A stretch of 64,000 nt of DNA from Pelosinus fermentans (GTDB lineage Bacteria > Bacillota > Negativicutes > DSM-13327). Below are positions 36,915 to 44,913 of the stretch, in pieces. Within the stretch, counting starts at the first letter, position 1; the number at the start of each line of letters is the position of its first letter. Location of the stretch: assembly GCA_002434245.1 (NCBI GenBank), contig DJJR01000046.1, positions 61,305 to 125,304 on the forward strand, written 5' to 3'. Both the position numbers and the translations under genes were made by a program. Below the pieces are notes generated by a model, which saw nothing but the letters and a program-made list of their open reading frames with translations, did no database searches and was not told the origin of the DNA.

Positions 36915-36957
36915 GCAAAAAGCATACTCTTAGCACAGATACGAGTATGCTTTTTGC
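36915..36957 (-). terminator. Terminator of ald
   Basis: A 15-bp perfect stem (GCAAAAAGCATACTC and complement) with a 13-nt loop, 26 nt beyond the ald stop. The built-in A/T tract makes it functional on either strand. The remaining 36749-36914 shows only the permease leader. Confidence 0.85.
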
Positions 36958-36983
36958 TGATTTGTTGATTTACTAAATTTTGT

Positions 36984-38102
36984 TTAGCCCAATACAGTCG
37001 TTACAGGAGTATAAGGTAAATTCTGATCATCAGCTACAGCCTTAAATGTTACTTTTCCATCATAAACATTAAGTCCTCTTGCCAATCCAGCATCATCAAC
37101 AAGAGCTTGCTTCCAGCCTTTATTAGCAATCTGCAGCGCATATGGCAATGTTGAATTTGTTAAGGCCAAAGTGGACGTGCGAGCCACCGCTCCTGGCATA
37201 TTGGCTACAGAATAATGGATTACACCGTGCTTGGTATAAGTAGGTTCGCTATGGGTGGTAATTCGATCAATCGTTGAAACGGAACCTCCTTGATCAATTG
37301 CCACATCTACAATGACGGAACCGGCTTCCATGGTTTTTACCATTTCTTCGCTCACTAACTTAGGAGCTTTTGCTCCAGGTATGAGTACAGCGCCCACTAA
37401 AAGATCTGCTTGTTTTACCCATTTTGCAATATTATAGCTATTTGACATGACAGTGGTTACTCTGCCACCAAAAATATCATCTAAGTAAGCAAGACGATCT
37501 GTAGATTTATCAAGAATCGCAACACGTGCACCCATGCCAACAGCCATCTTAGCAGCATTCGTACCTACAATGCCACCACCAACAATTACGACTTGACCTG
37601 ATTCTACCCCGGGCACGCCACCTAGAAGGATGCCTTTGCCGCCCCAAGGCTTTTCCAGGAACTGCGCACCAATTTGTACTGCCATTCGACCCGCTACTTC
37701 ACTCATTGGTGATAATAAAGGCAATGAATTATTCCGGCCTACAATGGTTTCATAGGCAATACCAATCACCTTTTTCTCTAATAATGCCCTCGTCAGCTCA
37801 GGCTCGGGAGCTAGATGTAAGTATGTAAATAAAATTTGACCTTCATGAAACAATTCATACTCTGGCATTAGGGGTTCTTTCACCTTAATAATCATTTCTG
37901 AGGTATCAAATAACTCTTTTTTATCTGCGATAATCGTAGCTCCTACTTGCTGATAGCTTTCATCCGAAAAACCGCTGCCAATACCCGCATTTTTTTCAAT
38001 TAATACAGTATGCCCTGCTCTACAAAGATCCTCTGCACCTGCCGGAGTCAGTCCTACACGATTTTCATTGTTTTTAATCTCTTTTGCTACGCCAATAATC
38101 AT
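36984..38102 (-). CDS. ald: Alanine dehydrogenase
   Basis: This 372-residue enzyme converts L-alanine to pyruvate and ammonia with NAD+. The N-terminal AlaDh_PNT domain has the catalytic Arg/Lys ([15 protein letters not shown]-like [11 protein letters not shown]). The Rossmann motif [13 protein letters not shown] is near 175. [10 protein letters not shown] and [16 protein letters not shown] are Ald hallmarks. It is preceded by a perfect-consensus sigma-54 promoter about 77-92 nt upstream, and the activator gene lies just beyond. Expression is therefore likely triggered by the amino-acid-sensing ACT-domain regulator. Confidence 0.97.
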   Translation of the reverse strand: MIIGVAKEIKNNENRVGLTPAGAEDLCRAGHTVLIEKNAGIGSGFSDESYQQVGATIIADKKELFDTSEMIIKVKEPLMPEYELFHEGQILFTYLHLAPEPELTRALLEKKVIGIAYETIVGRNNSLPLLSPMSEVAGRMAVQIGAQFLEKPWGGKGILLGGVPGVESGQVVIVGGGIVGTNAAKMAVGMGARVAILDKSTDRLAYLDDIFGGRVTTVMSNSYNIAKWVKQADLLVGAVLIPGAKAPKLVSEEMVKTMEAGSVIVDVAIDQGGSVSTIDRITTHSEPTYTKHGVIHYSVANMPGAVARTSTLALTNSTLPYALQIANKGWKQALVDDAGLARGLNVYDGKVTFKAVADDQNLPYTPVTTVLG

Positions 38103-38178
38103 AATAAATTCCCTCCATTTTCGTTATACTATTTTAGCAATATATAAATACACTATTAGTATTATGATCTTATAATAA

Positions 38179-38194
38179 TGCAAAAATCGTGCCA
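38179..38194 (-). promoter_or_regulatory. Sigma-54 (-24/-12) promoter of ald
   Basis: The minus strand reads TGGCACGATTTTTGCA, an exact match to TGGCACR-N4-TTGCW with the GG and GC elements 10 bp apart. The predicted transcription start is about 65 nt before the ald ATG. Confidence 0.88.
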
Positions 38195-38340
38195 ACCAGG
38201 ATTTTTTATGATACATCAGCCATTTTATCTAACAAATATCAGGTTTTACTTGTTTCGCTTCAAAAGCAGTCACATTTTAAGACCTCACTGGTTAGTTGAA
38301 AATCCAGCGAAAGCTATTTATTTCGGAACTATTTATTTCC

Positions 38341-38357
38341 ACAATGGATTCCATTGT
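38341..38357. promoter_or_regulatory. Palindromic enhancer candidate for the sigma-54 activator
   Basis: ACAATGG-ATT-CCATTGT is a perfect 7-bp inverted repeat, about 150 bp upstream of the sigma-54 promoter. That is a normal distance for an upstream activator sequence. It lies just beyond the stop of the activator gene. Confidence 0.55.
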
Positions 38358-38404
38358 TACGAATAGGTTCCATTTTATTGAATTAAATTACATAAATTAC
38401 CAAT

Positions 38405-39955
38405 TCAATCGAGTGAAAAGTCATATTTTCGTAATTTTTTTAATACCGCAGTATGGGATAACCCTAATACTGCTCCCATACGTCTCGAAGAGCGAAAGCG
38501 ACGAAGAGTTTCTTTTAATATAACCACTTCCACTTCTGCCAGCCGCTCCTCTAATGTTTGATATTTTTCAAATTGCACTGTAGGTGGTGCTGTCTGAGAG
38601 CCCGACAACCTTCCCAAAAAGATATGTTCTGGCTGCACCAGTGTTCCATCAACTAAATTTACTGATCTCTCAATAATATTTTTTAGTTCCCGTACATTAC
38701 CCGGCCAATTATAATCTTGCAGCCGCTGTAATGCAGCAGCAGAAAAACCTTGAACTGGATTATGCAATTTCTCAGCAAAATGTCTTAAAAAGAGTTCTCC
38801 TAATAGTTGAATGTCTTCAAAGCGCTCCCTGAGGGGGGGAATTAAAAGAGGGATTACATTCAAACGATAGTATAAATCTTCTCGAAAAATCTTATCGGCA
38901 ACCATATCTTCTAAATTACGGTTAGTTGCCGCAATAATACGTACATCAACGGCGACTTCTTTCGTACTTCCCACACGCCTTACCCGCTTTTCCTGCAATA
39001 CCCGCAGTAGTTTCACTTGAAGATGGGCAGATACTTCTCCCACTTCATCTAGAAATAATGTGCCACCATTGGCTAGTTCGAACATCCCTGGTTTGCCGCC
39101 TTTAGCTGCGCCTGTAAAAGCTCCTCGTGCGTATCCAAAAAGTTCACTCTCTAGCAATGTCTCAGGAATCGCAGCACAGTTAATCGGTACAAACGCGGCG
39201 GACGCTCTTGTTGATGAGCTGTGCAAAGCTCTGGCAAATAGTTCTTTACCCGTTCCTGTTTCCCCGCGAATTAATATAGTAGAATCGCTGGCAGCATATC
39301 GCCGCGCCTGATTGACCACTTGTCTCATAACTGCACTGGCATAGGGAATATCGGCAAAGGTCATCGGCAAAGAAGCTGTCATATTATTCATTAGGCTTCT
39401 TACTTCTTGTGTATCGCGAATTAAGGCAACCACGCCAACAACTTCATTGTCATTATTCTTTAGAGGAATTGTACTGACTACACAATAACTATTACCCCCA
39501 TCGATATATACCTCTCGATTATGATACTGACAGCCTGTCTGCAGCGTTTCCTGAATTAGCAGATTTTTAAACAAGGCAGCCCCTAAGGGTTTACCTACGG
39601 CTTTCTTCACAGGTAAATTCAGAATCCGCGCTGCTGCCGGATTGTATTGTGCAATAAGGCCATCAGGATTAACAGATAAAATACCATCATGTACCGATGT
39701 TAATATTGCATCAAGCTGTTCAGCTCGTTCTTTACAAGGCATGGCAGAGATCTCATCAATTCTTTGAATACCAGTAATGCGAGATAATTCAGCAATGAAA
39801 TCCTTGGATTGCTGCCCAGATACGCTTTGGCACTCCAAATAAATTTTATTTTTTTCAACTTCCATCGATACGATATTAATTCTGCGTTTTGCTAGGATAG
39901 CGGTAATATCATGAACAACTCCGATACGATCGATGTATAGTATTCGCAAATACAT
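38405..39955 (-). CDS. Sigma-54-dependent activator with ACT and PAS domains (TyrR-like)
   Basis: This is a 516-residue enhancer-binding protein. The domains are an N-terminal ACT (1-75; ILYIDRIGVVHDITAIL), PAS (about 80-190; VHDGILSVNPDGLIAQYN), AAA+ (about 205-435) and a C-terminal TyrR/Fis-type HTH. The AAA+ domain has Walker A GETGTGKE, the intact sigma-54 contact loop GAFTGA, and the R-finger region. The ACT domain suggests direct amino-acid sensing. The perfect sigma-54 promoter in front of the adjacent ald gene makes ald the obvious target. Confidence 0.92.
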   Translation of the reverse strand: MYLRILYIDRIGVVHDITAILAKRRINIVSMEVEKNKIYLECQSVSGQQSKDFIAELSRITGIQRIDEISAMPCKERAEQLDAILTSVHDGILSVNPDGLIAQYNPAAARILNLPVKKAVGKPLGAALFKNLLIQETLQTGCQYHNREVYIDGGNSYCVVSTIPLKNNDNEVVGVVALIRDTQEVRSLMNNMTASLPMTFADIPYASAVMRQVVNQARRYAASDSTILIRGETGTGKELFARALHSSSTRASAAFVPINCAAIPETLLESELFGYARGAFTGAAKGGKPGMFELANGGTLFLDEVGEVSAHLQVKLLRVLQEKRVRRVGSTKEVAVDVRIIAATNRNLEDMVADKIFREDLYYRLNVIPLLIPPLRERFEDIQLLGELFLRHFAEKLHNPVQGFSAAALQRLQDYNWPGNVRELKNIIERSVNLVDGTLVQPEHIFLGRLSGSQTAPPTVQFEKYQTLEERLAEVEVVILKETLRRFRSSRRMGAVLGLSHTAVLKKLRKYDFSLD

Positions 39956-40002
39956 CTTTTACACGCTCCTCTTATCCATATCAGGATTTCTTCATCCAAA
40001 TA

Positions 40003-40053
40003 AGGTCAACAAAATCAGCTGGCGTTAAAAAACCAACTGAATTTTGTTGACCT
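40003..40053 (-). terminator. Long hairpin after the 53-aa gene
   Basis: AGGTCAACAAAAT pairs with ATTTTGTTGACCT, and CAGCTGG with CCAACTG (one mismatch). The stem is about 20 bp with a small loop. It lies between the 53-aa gene and the ACT-PAS regulator gene on the same strand. It has no U-tract, so the terminator role is likely but not certain. Confidence 0.5.
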
Positions 40054-40143
40054 CATTGTACAACTTTGTATAGTATTTCTTCAAACTAAATTTATTTTCC
40101 TGCTGCGACCAGATAATTCTAGAGAAAAAATCATCTTAAATTC

Positions 40144-40305
40144 CTATCCTTTAAATCCCACTGGCTTTATTGGTGAATTTCCTAACATTTTCGCTAACAC
40201 GTCTTTAAATTCTTCCTGCTGTTTCTTTTTCATTCCGTCCCTGGATTGCGGGTTGTCATGCTTTTGGAAATCAATTGGATAAACCCTTGATACCTTAGTA
40301 ATCAT
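40144..40305 (-). CDS. Small basic protein (53 aa), unknown
   Basis: An excellent SD (AAGGAGG) lies 8 nt before an ATG that opens a 53-residue frame: MITKVSRVYPIDFQ, then KHDNPQSRDGMKKKQQEEFK, then DVLAKMLGNSPIKPVGFKG. It is soluble and charged, with a likely helix in the Lys/Gln/Glu-rich centre. No family is recognised. It has its own downstream hairpin. Confidence 0.65.
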   Translation of the reverse strand: MITKVSRVYPIDFQKHDNPQSRDGMKKKQQEEFKDVLAKMLGNSPIKPVGFKG

Positions 40306-40443
40306 TCAAACCGCCTCCTTATTTCTTCTATATTAAATATATCGAAATATAACAGGCTTTTCTTAATTATTTTTGTTAATTATTTACATTTTTATATTTA
40401 GCAGCCAGTTGCAATAAGATAAATCTATATAAGAAAGTAAAGA

Positions 40444-41709
40444 TTAATATAAATAATATTTCTTAGACATCGTCTTAAACTGATCCGTGTCTTTTTCCCA
40501 TAAGCTATATAACTCATGTAAAGAGTATGTACCTTTTCTAACACTGTCGTCTCCCGTAACCAAATCAATAGAGCTTTCATTTTTTCCATTACGCGTAAAA
40601 GAAAATTTATCACCGCTCATTTCTTGTATCGTATATAGCAAGCTAATAGCTGTTTTTACAGGCAGGAATGTCCTTTTATCAACTACATGCAGCTGCACGC
40701 CTGCACATGCCTCATTTTGATATAATCCAAAGGTTGGAGTAAAGTAAGCCGGACGAAAGATCACTCCAGGCAGCTGTAATGCTGCCATTTTTTCTACCAG
40801 CTCATATGCATCAAGCCACGGTGCACCAACGAACTCAAAGGGTCTTGTTGTTCCTACCCCTTCTGAAATATTTGTACCGCCAAAAATACCCGTTCCTGGA
40901 TATACAAAAGCTGTATCAGGGGTAGGGATATTAGGTGATGTCATCACCCAAGGCAAATGGGTTTCTTCAAAACCCATGGTTCTTTGCCAGCCTGTCATTT
41001 CAATAACCACCAAGTCACAGCCGATACCAAACTCCGCATTAAATAGTCTAGCCAGCTCTCCTACGGTCATGCCATGCCTTGTTGGGATCGGATACATTCC
41101 AATAAAGGATTCAAATCCAGGCTTGATAAGATTCCCTTCAACCATAGTGCCGCCAATTGGATTGGGTCTATCCAAGATCACCATAGTTTTTCCCAATTCC
41201 TTGCAAGCCTGCATCGCATAAGCCATCGTATAAATATAGGTATAGGAACGAGCGCCTACATCCTGTATATCAAAAGCCAATACATCAATGTCAGCCAACA
41301 TTTCGGGGGTAGGTTTTTTCGTTGCACCATATAAACTATAAACGGGCAGTCCTGTCTTTTCATCAACACTGGTATTCACAGAGTCTCCAGCTTTGGCAGC
41401 ACCGCGGATGCCATGTTCTGGAGAAAATAAGGCGACCAAATTCGTTTTTTCATGCAGCACATCCACCGAACTCTGAAAAGAGCTATTCATCCCTGTAGAG
41501 TTCGTAATTAAACCGACTCGTTTTCCTGCGAAAATCTGTAAATAGGCATCGATCCGGTCAATACCTAATCGCACTGGCACAGATTGCTTGGTTTCCGGAT
41601 TCTTTTTTGGCTTTGCTTGCTTTTTTGTTTCACCAATGCTTATCAGATTTGCCATTCCTATAATAAGTACCATAAATAACAGCATCACCCTCGCGGTATT
41701 ACGATTCAT
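40444..41709 (-). CDS. NamZ-like exo-beta-N-acetylmuramidase (DUF1343)
   Basis: The 421-residue secreted or membrane-anchored protein has a signal-anchor at about 8-30 (VMLLFMVLIIGMANLISIG). The DUF1343 domain has VGLITNSTG, LFSPEHGIRG, FDIQDVGARSYTYIYTM, LDRPNPIGG and FGGTNISEGVGTTRPFE. The characterised Bacillus member NamZ removes terminal MurNAc from peptidoglycan fragments. The start is chosen by GGAGG upstream; the longer frame is unlikely. It follows the Rossmann-MCP gene by 67 nt on the same strand. It suggests muropeptide recycling at the cell surface. Confidence 0.85.
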   Translation of the reverse strand: MNRNTARVMLLFMVLIIGMANLISIGETKKQAKPKKNPETKQSVPVRLGIDRIDAYLQIFAGKRVGLITNSTGMNSSFQSSVDVLHEKTNLVALFSPEHGIRGAAKAGDSVNTSVDEKTGLPVYSLYGATKKPTPEMLADIDVLAFDIQDVGARSYTYIYTMAYAMQACKELGKTMVILDRPNPIGGTMVEGNLIKPGFESFIGMYPIPTRHGMTVGELARLFNAEFGIGCDLVVIEMTGWQRTMGFEETHLPWVMTSPNIPTPDTAFVYPGTGIFGGTNISEGVGTTRPFEFVGAPWLDAYELVEKMAALQLPGVIFRPAYFTPTFGLYQNEACAGVQLHVVDKRTFLPVKTAISLLYTIQEMSGDKFSFTRNGKNESSIDLVTGDDSVRKGTYSLHELYSLWEKDTDQFKTMSKKYYLY

Positions 41710-41776
41710 CCCTTTTGCCTCCATTTCAAAGAAAGAGCCCGCGAGCTGCGGCTGCTCGAAGGCTATCTCATTGTAC

Positions 41777-42466
41777 TTATGTGCTTGCGCCTGTAATTAA
41801 TTCTCTTTTTGTATGTTTTTCTGCTACTGCAGCTGTTTCCTCAATACCTGTAATAATATGCTGCATGGACATTTCAATATTTCCTAAGATATCATTAATT
41901 TTTTTGGTTGCCTCTACACTATCTTCCGATAACTTACGGACTTCAGTGGCAACGACTGCAAAGCCTCTGCCATGTTCACCCGCCCGGGCTGCCTCAATCG
42001 CTGCATTTAAACCAAGTAAATTCGTCTGTTGAGATACCTTATTAATAAAATCAATCACTTCGTGAGTATTATTAATATGACTTTTAGCCTCACTTACGGA
42101 TTGTGATAATACAGCAACCTTTTCATTCAATTCTTCGCTCATTAAAACCTGAGATTTAATTAAGTGATACAACATACTCGTAATAAAATCATCTACCACT
42201 TTAATATTCGGCGATTTATGTTCTTCAATTAATTGATTTACTTTCTGATTGCCGGTAATATTTAGCACTACATTAACTGTTGGCATTTTAAGACCGTCAC
42301 GAACATCTGCAAAGGTACGAATTCCCAATCTTTGTGCCAGTTGTATTGCTACAGCATCTGATTTTACATCCACCACCCCGACAATTTCTATGTCCGGTAC
42401 TTGACTCACCATTTCTATAATCCCAACGCCACCTCTACCGCCACCAACTAACAAAATATTAATCAC
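41777..42466 (-). CDS. Soluble receptor: Rossmann domain fused to MCP signalling tip
   Basis: The 229-residue protein starts at GTG, 7 nt after GGGAGG. Residues 1-110 form an NAD(P)-binding-type Rossmann fold: [18 protein letters not shown], a beta2 acidic end VGVVDVKSD, and VVLNITGN. Residues 115-229 are a short coiled coil with the chemoreceptor tip [20 protein letters not shown] and [13 protein letters not shown]. There is no membrane segment, HAMP or methylation-length bundle. It is probably a cytoplasmic receptor that couples a dinucleotide or small ligand to CheA/CheW; this is inference. The Rossmann part resembles dihydrodipicolinate-reductase or homoserine-dehydrogenase N-domains, but the catalytic part is replaced. 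Confidence 0.82.
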   Translation of the reverse strand: MINILLVGGGRGGVGIIEMVSQVPDIEIVGVVDVKSDAVAIQLAQRLGIRTFADVRDGLKMPTVNVVLNITGNQKVNQLIEEHKSPNIKVVDDFITSMLYHLIKSQVLMSEELNEKVAVLSQSVSEAKSHINNTHEVIDFINKVSQQTNLLGLNAAIEAARAGEHGRGFAVVATEVRKLSEDSVEATKKINDILGNIEMSMQHIITGIEETAAVAEKHTKRELITGAST

Positions 42467-42641
42467 ATATTCGCCTCCCAATATTGCTACAAAGCCAGAT
42501 ATTCTCTTATGATATATTATACTATAAATCTCCATGATCCACATCAGCATATTCATTGTTTTTCTTCTCCAACATAAATAAAAGAGAGAATCTTGATAGA
42601 TTTTCTCTTAAACAAATAAACCAAAAAGGATTTTTCTCTTA

Positions 42642-42670
42642 CTTCTTAGAATATTCATTAGTCTAAGAAG
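42642..42670. promoter_or_regulatory. Inverted repeat upstream of the outer-membrane-type gene
   Basis: CTTCTTAGA and TCTAAGAAG form a perfect 9-bp inverted repeat with an 11-bp spacer, 38 nt before the downstream start. Another hairpin (AGAGAATCT/AGATTTTCTCT) lies at about 42588-42610. Either could be an operator or leader structure in this divergent promoter region. Confidence 0.4.
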
Positions 42671-42707
42671 CATATGACTATAATTTAATATCGAAAGGAA
42701 TGAAGTG

Positions 42708-43631
42708 ATGACCTATCTCCTACTCCTTATTTTTTTACTCTCTATACCCAATATTGTACAGGCTCAGCAACTGATTATGGAGGGGAAAACAACTGTCAAA
42801 TACGAATCACGCCAATACAAACATCCCAATCTTGCCGATGTGGACTTTGTCGAACAGACGATACGTCTGACTGGAACAGCTCCCCTCTCTGCACAAACCT
42901 CACTTTTTCTGCGTTTAGGTCATCAGTCTTATAGCGGTGATGCGGTGGATTCAGCTAAAACAGCGATTGATCAATATGGCCTGCGATGGAAAAATGCCCG
43001 TACAACAGTTACAATCGGCAGCCAAGAGACTTATATAGGTGCATCTGGAGCTATATTCGATAATAGCTTGAATATTGGTGAAGGAATGTTACATGGCATT
43101 GATATTCGTGATAAAAGAGGCCGCAATGCTTACCATCTGTCTGGCGGCCGCCTTGATTCAGCTCTTTTTGACGATAATCACTCCCGCAGCTTTTTGGGAA
43201 TGGAATGGGCTCGTTACTCCGGCAATATTCGATTATTAGTTAGCTACCTGCGCATACCAAATCTACCTACACAGGCTGATGATTATACGGGATTCAGCAT
43301 CAGTTCACCCATGGGCAAAGCAGAATGGCTTACTGAAGTGATTCATTCTTCGGCTCCCACTGAAAATCAAGCTGTCCTTCTGGGCATGAAATACTACCCG
43401 ACTAAGCAGCAAACGATTAAATTAATTATTGGAAAGTTACCCGATAACTCCGTTCCAAAAGGAAAATTAAGCCTAGGCGGCTACGATAATGGGATCCGCG
43501 GCTTCCAGCTATCTGCTATGCATGCGCTAACTCCATCCAATCGATTATCTGTAAAATATAGTCACGTAAAAACCATTACAGGCAATATCCCCATTCGAAA
43601 AACCGAAATAGAATATACGCAATTATTTTAA
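42708..43631 (+). CDS. Putative outer-membrane beta-barrel protein
   Basis: The 307-residue protein has a cleavable signal peptide (LLLLIFLLSIPNIVQAQ). A chain of alternating polar/hydrophobic strands follows (SLFLRLGHQSYSGD, IRLLVSYLRI, QTIKLIIGKLP). It ends in an aromatic residue (EIEYTQLF), the pattern recognised by BAM in outer-membrane barrels. I recognise no named family; porin-like is the best description. The ATG at 42708 has AAGGA upstream. A strong terminator follows. Such a protein fits a diderm Firmicute. Confidence 0.7.
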   Translation: MTYLLLLIFLLSIPNIVQAQQLIMEGKTTVKYESRQYKHPNLADVDFVEQTIRLTGTAPLSAQTSLFLRLGHQSYSGDAVDSAKTAIDQYGLRWKNARTTVTIGSQETYIGASGAIFDNSLNIGEGMLHGIDIRDKRGRNAYHLSGGRLDSALFDDNHSRSFLGMEWARYSGNIRLLVSYLRIPNLPTQADDYTGFSISSPMGKAEWLTEVIHSSAPTENQAVLLGMKYYPTKQQTIKLIIGKLPDNSVPKGKLSLGGYDNGIRGFQLSAMHALTPSNRLSVKYSHVKTITGNIPIRKTEIEYTQLF

Positions 43632-43681
43632 AAGCCGTCTGCCTACTATAAAAAGCAGATGCTGCGTTATAATAATCATGC

Positions 43682-43712
43682 AAATTGCCGCCCCTTGGAG
43701 GAGCGGCAATTT
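43682..43712 (+). terminator. Terminator of the putative outer-membrane protein gene
   Basis: AAATTGCCGC / GCGGCAATTT perfect stem, followed by CATTTTTC. Confidence 0.85.
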
Positions 43713-44013
43713 CATTTTTCTACCTTTTTCGTCCGATCAATTCGTCCGGTCAATTGAGCTAACGAATATTCTTTACGATAAAAGCGGATTTGAACAAACA
43801 TACCTGATTCCATAATATCTGGTTTTTTCAAACCATGTTCCAAACAGAGTCTATTGATTGCTGGATACCGCGTCTCCATTGTTCGATCAATTCTGCTTCC
43901 TTAAAAACACGAGCAATGACCTTATTGCGGATTTCCGACCGCCCGCTTAAGATTTCATCTAAAGTAATCCCTTTAGGAAAGTTTCCTGGCGAAGTAATCT
44001 CGATCTTGGAATC
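43712..44013 (-). pseudogene. Frameshifted AlbA_2/HATPase_c_4-type regulator fragment
   Basis: The minus strand encodes the C-terminal part of the HATPase_c_4 (RecG-related 'ATP-dependent DNA helicase'/AlbA_2) family: IEITSPGNFPKGITLDEIL, GRSEIRNKVIARVF, EAELIEQWRRGI. It then hits a TGA. The expected continuation (CLEHGLKKPDIMESGMF, VQIRFYRKEYSLAQL, ending RTKKVEK) is in another frame, so a frameshift splits the gene at about 43850. The N-terminal two-thirds are absent. It is part of the decayed region that borders the cotJC duplication. Confidence 0.75.
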
Positions 44014-44053
44014 ATACCTTAGTTGTTTTCATAAAATGATACAGAGTACTTTA

Positions 44054-44292
44054 TTAGATTTCTCATTTTCAGATATTCTACCCAGTACCATTTTAATACC
44101 GCCCTAGCGAAGCCACTCTCTCCTCGCTAAGGCGGTTATTATCATCCCTATTTCTCTACTCTGCACCCACACCACATATTTTTCTTTCCCATATGTTCTT
44201 GTATATCATTCAAACATTCACCAAACCGTTGGAAATGCACGACTTCTCTTTGCCATAAAAAGCGCAGCATATCCTTTACACAAGGATCATTT
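44054..44292. repeat. 239-bp direct repeat, copy 1 (cotJC 3' end)
   Basis: It is nearly identical to 46217-46455 at a constant offset of 2163 bp; two substitutions were seen (44059 T/C, 44161 C/G) and no indels. It includes the cotJC terminator stem (44098-44136) and the last part of the cotJC coding sequence. Confidence 0.92.
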
Positions 44293-44320
44293 CCATATGT
44301 GCCAACTCTTCTGTGCCAAT
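44148..44320 (-). pseudogene. cotJC fragment with internal deletion
   Basis: The duplicate of the cotJC C-terminus runs from the stop equivalent (44148) to 44292, then jumps to a later matching block (44285-44320 equals 46689-46724). The join is at GATCATTT, an 8-bp sequence present at both 46448-46455 and 46689-46696 in the intact gene. So 241 bp was lost by recombination between short direct repeats. The fragment has no start. Confidence 0.88.
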
Positions 44321-44360
44321 AGAAGTATTACAATTGCCCATTTAAAGCAAATATAGACTT

Positions 44361-44753
44361 TTAATATTGCTCTGGTGCTTCGCCGCGTTTTTCAATAATA
44401 ATCGGTCTTGCAAGAGGGGTATCTTCTTCTAAAATTGCTTCTAGCTGCACTGAGAATTTCCATTCATCACCAAAATCATAAAGGTACAAAAACTTCTGCT
44501 TAAGTTCCAAATTCAAACTTTTTAGTTTAGTCTTGTCCGCATAAGGACCAGAATCATTATACGGCCCCCAATAGGCAGTCCCCTGCCACGGCTTTCCCTC
44601 CATAAAAAACGCATATAAATGTTCATCACAAAACTCATAGGCTTCCTGTATAGCTACATGCAAATCATGTAATGTATGCCTTGAAGAAATCTGAATGCAC
44701 CGCCATATACCTCTTCTCAAAACTACTTTTAAAACATATACATTTTCAACCAC
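44361..44753 (-). CDS. pRiA4b ORF-3-like protein (IS1096 TnpR-like)
   Basis: The 130-residue PRiA4_ORF3 family protein has VLKVVLRRGIWRCIQISS, TLHDLHVAIQEAYEF, LYDFGDEWKFSVQLE and the C-terminal GEAPEQY. Members are found on plasmids and mobile elements; the role is unknown. It starts at GTG with AGGAG seven bases upstream. It lies between the truncated cotJC copy and a RhuM gene, in a segment that also holds a wrecked serine recombinase, so it is probably cargo of a mobile element. Confidence 0.85.
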   Translation of the reverse strand: MVENVYVLKVVLRRGIWRCIQISSRHTLHDLHVAIQEAYEFCDEHLYAFFMEGKPWQGTAYWGPYNDSGPYADKTKLKSLNLELKQKFLYLYDFGDEWKFSVQLEAILEEDTPLARPIIIEKRGEAPEQY

Positions 44754-44913
44754 ACCTATGCTCCTTTACTGCTTGTATTGCCCAACCCTAATTAGCAATA
44801 AACATAATTTGCTTTCTATAAACACAATTTATTAGCACCTTATAGTTTATTCCGCTATTTTTTGTTATAAAATACTCAGCCAGTGATAATACCTACCATT
44901 TGAATCTCTGTCT

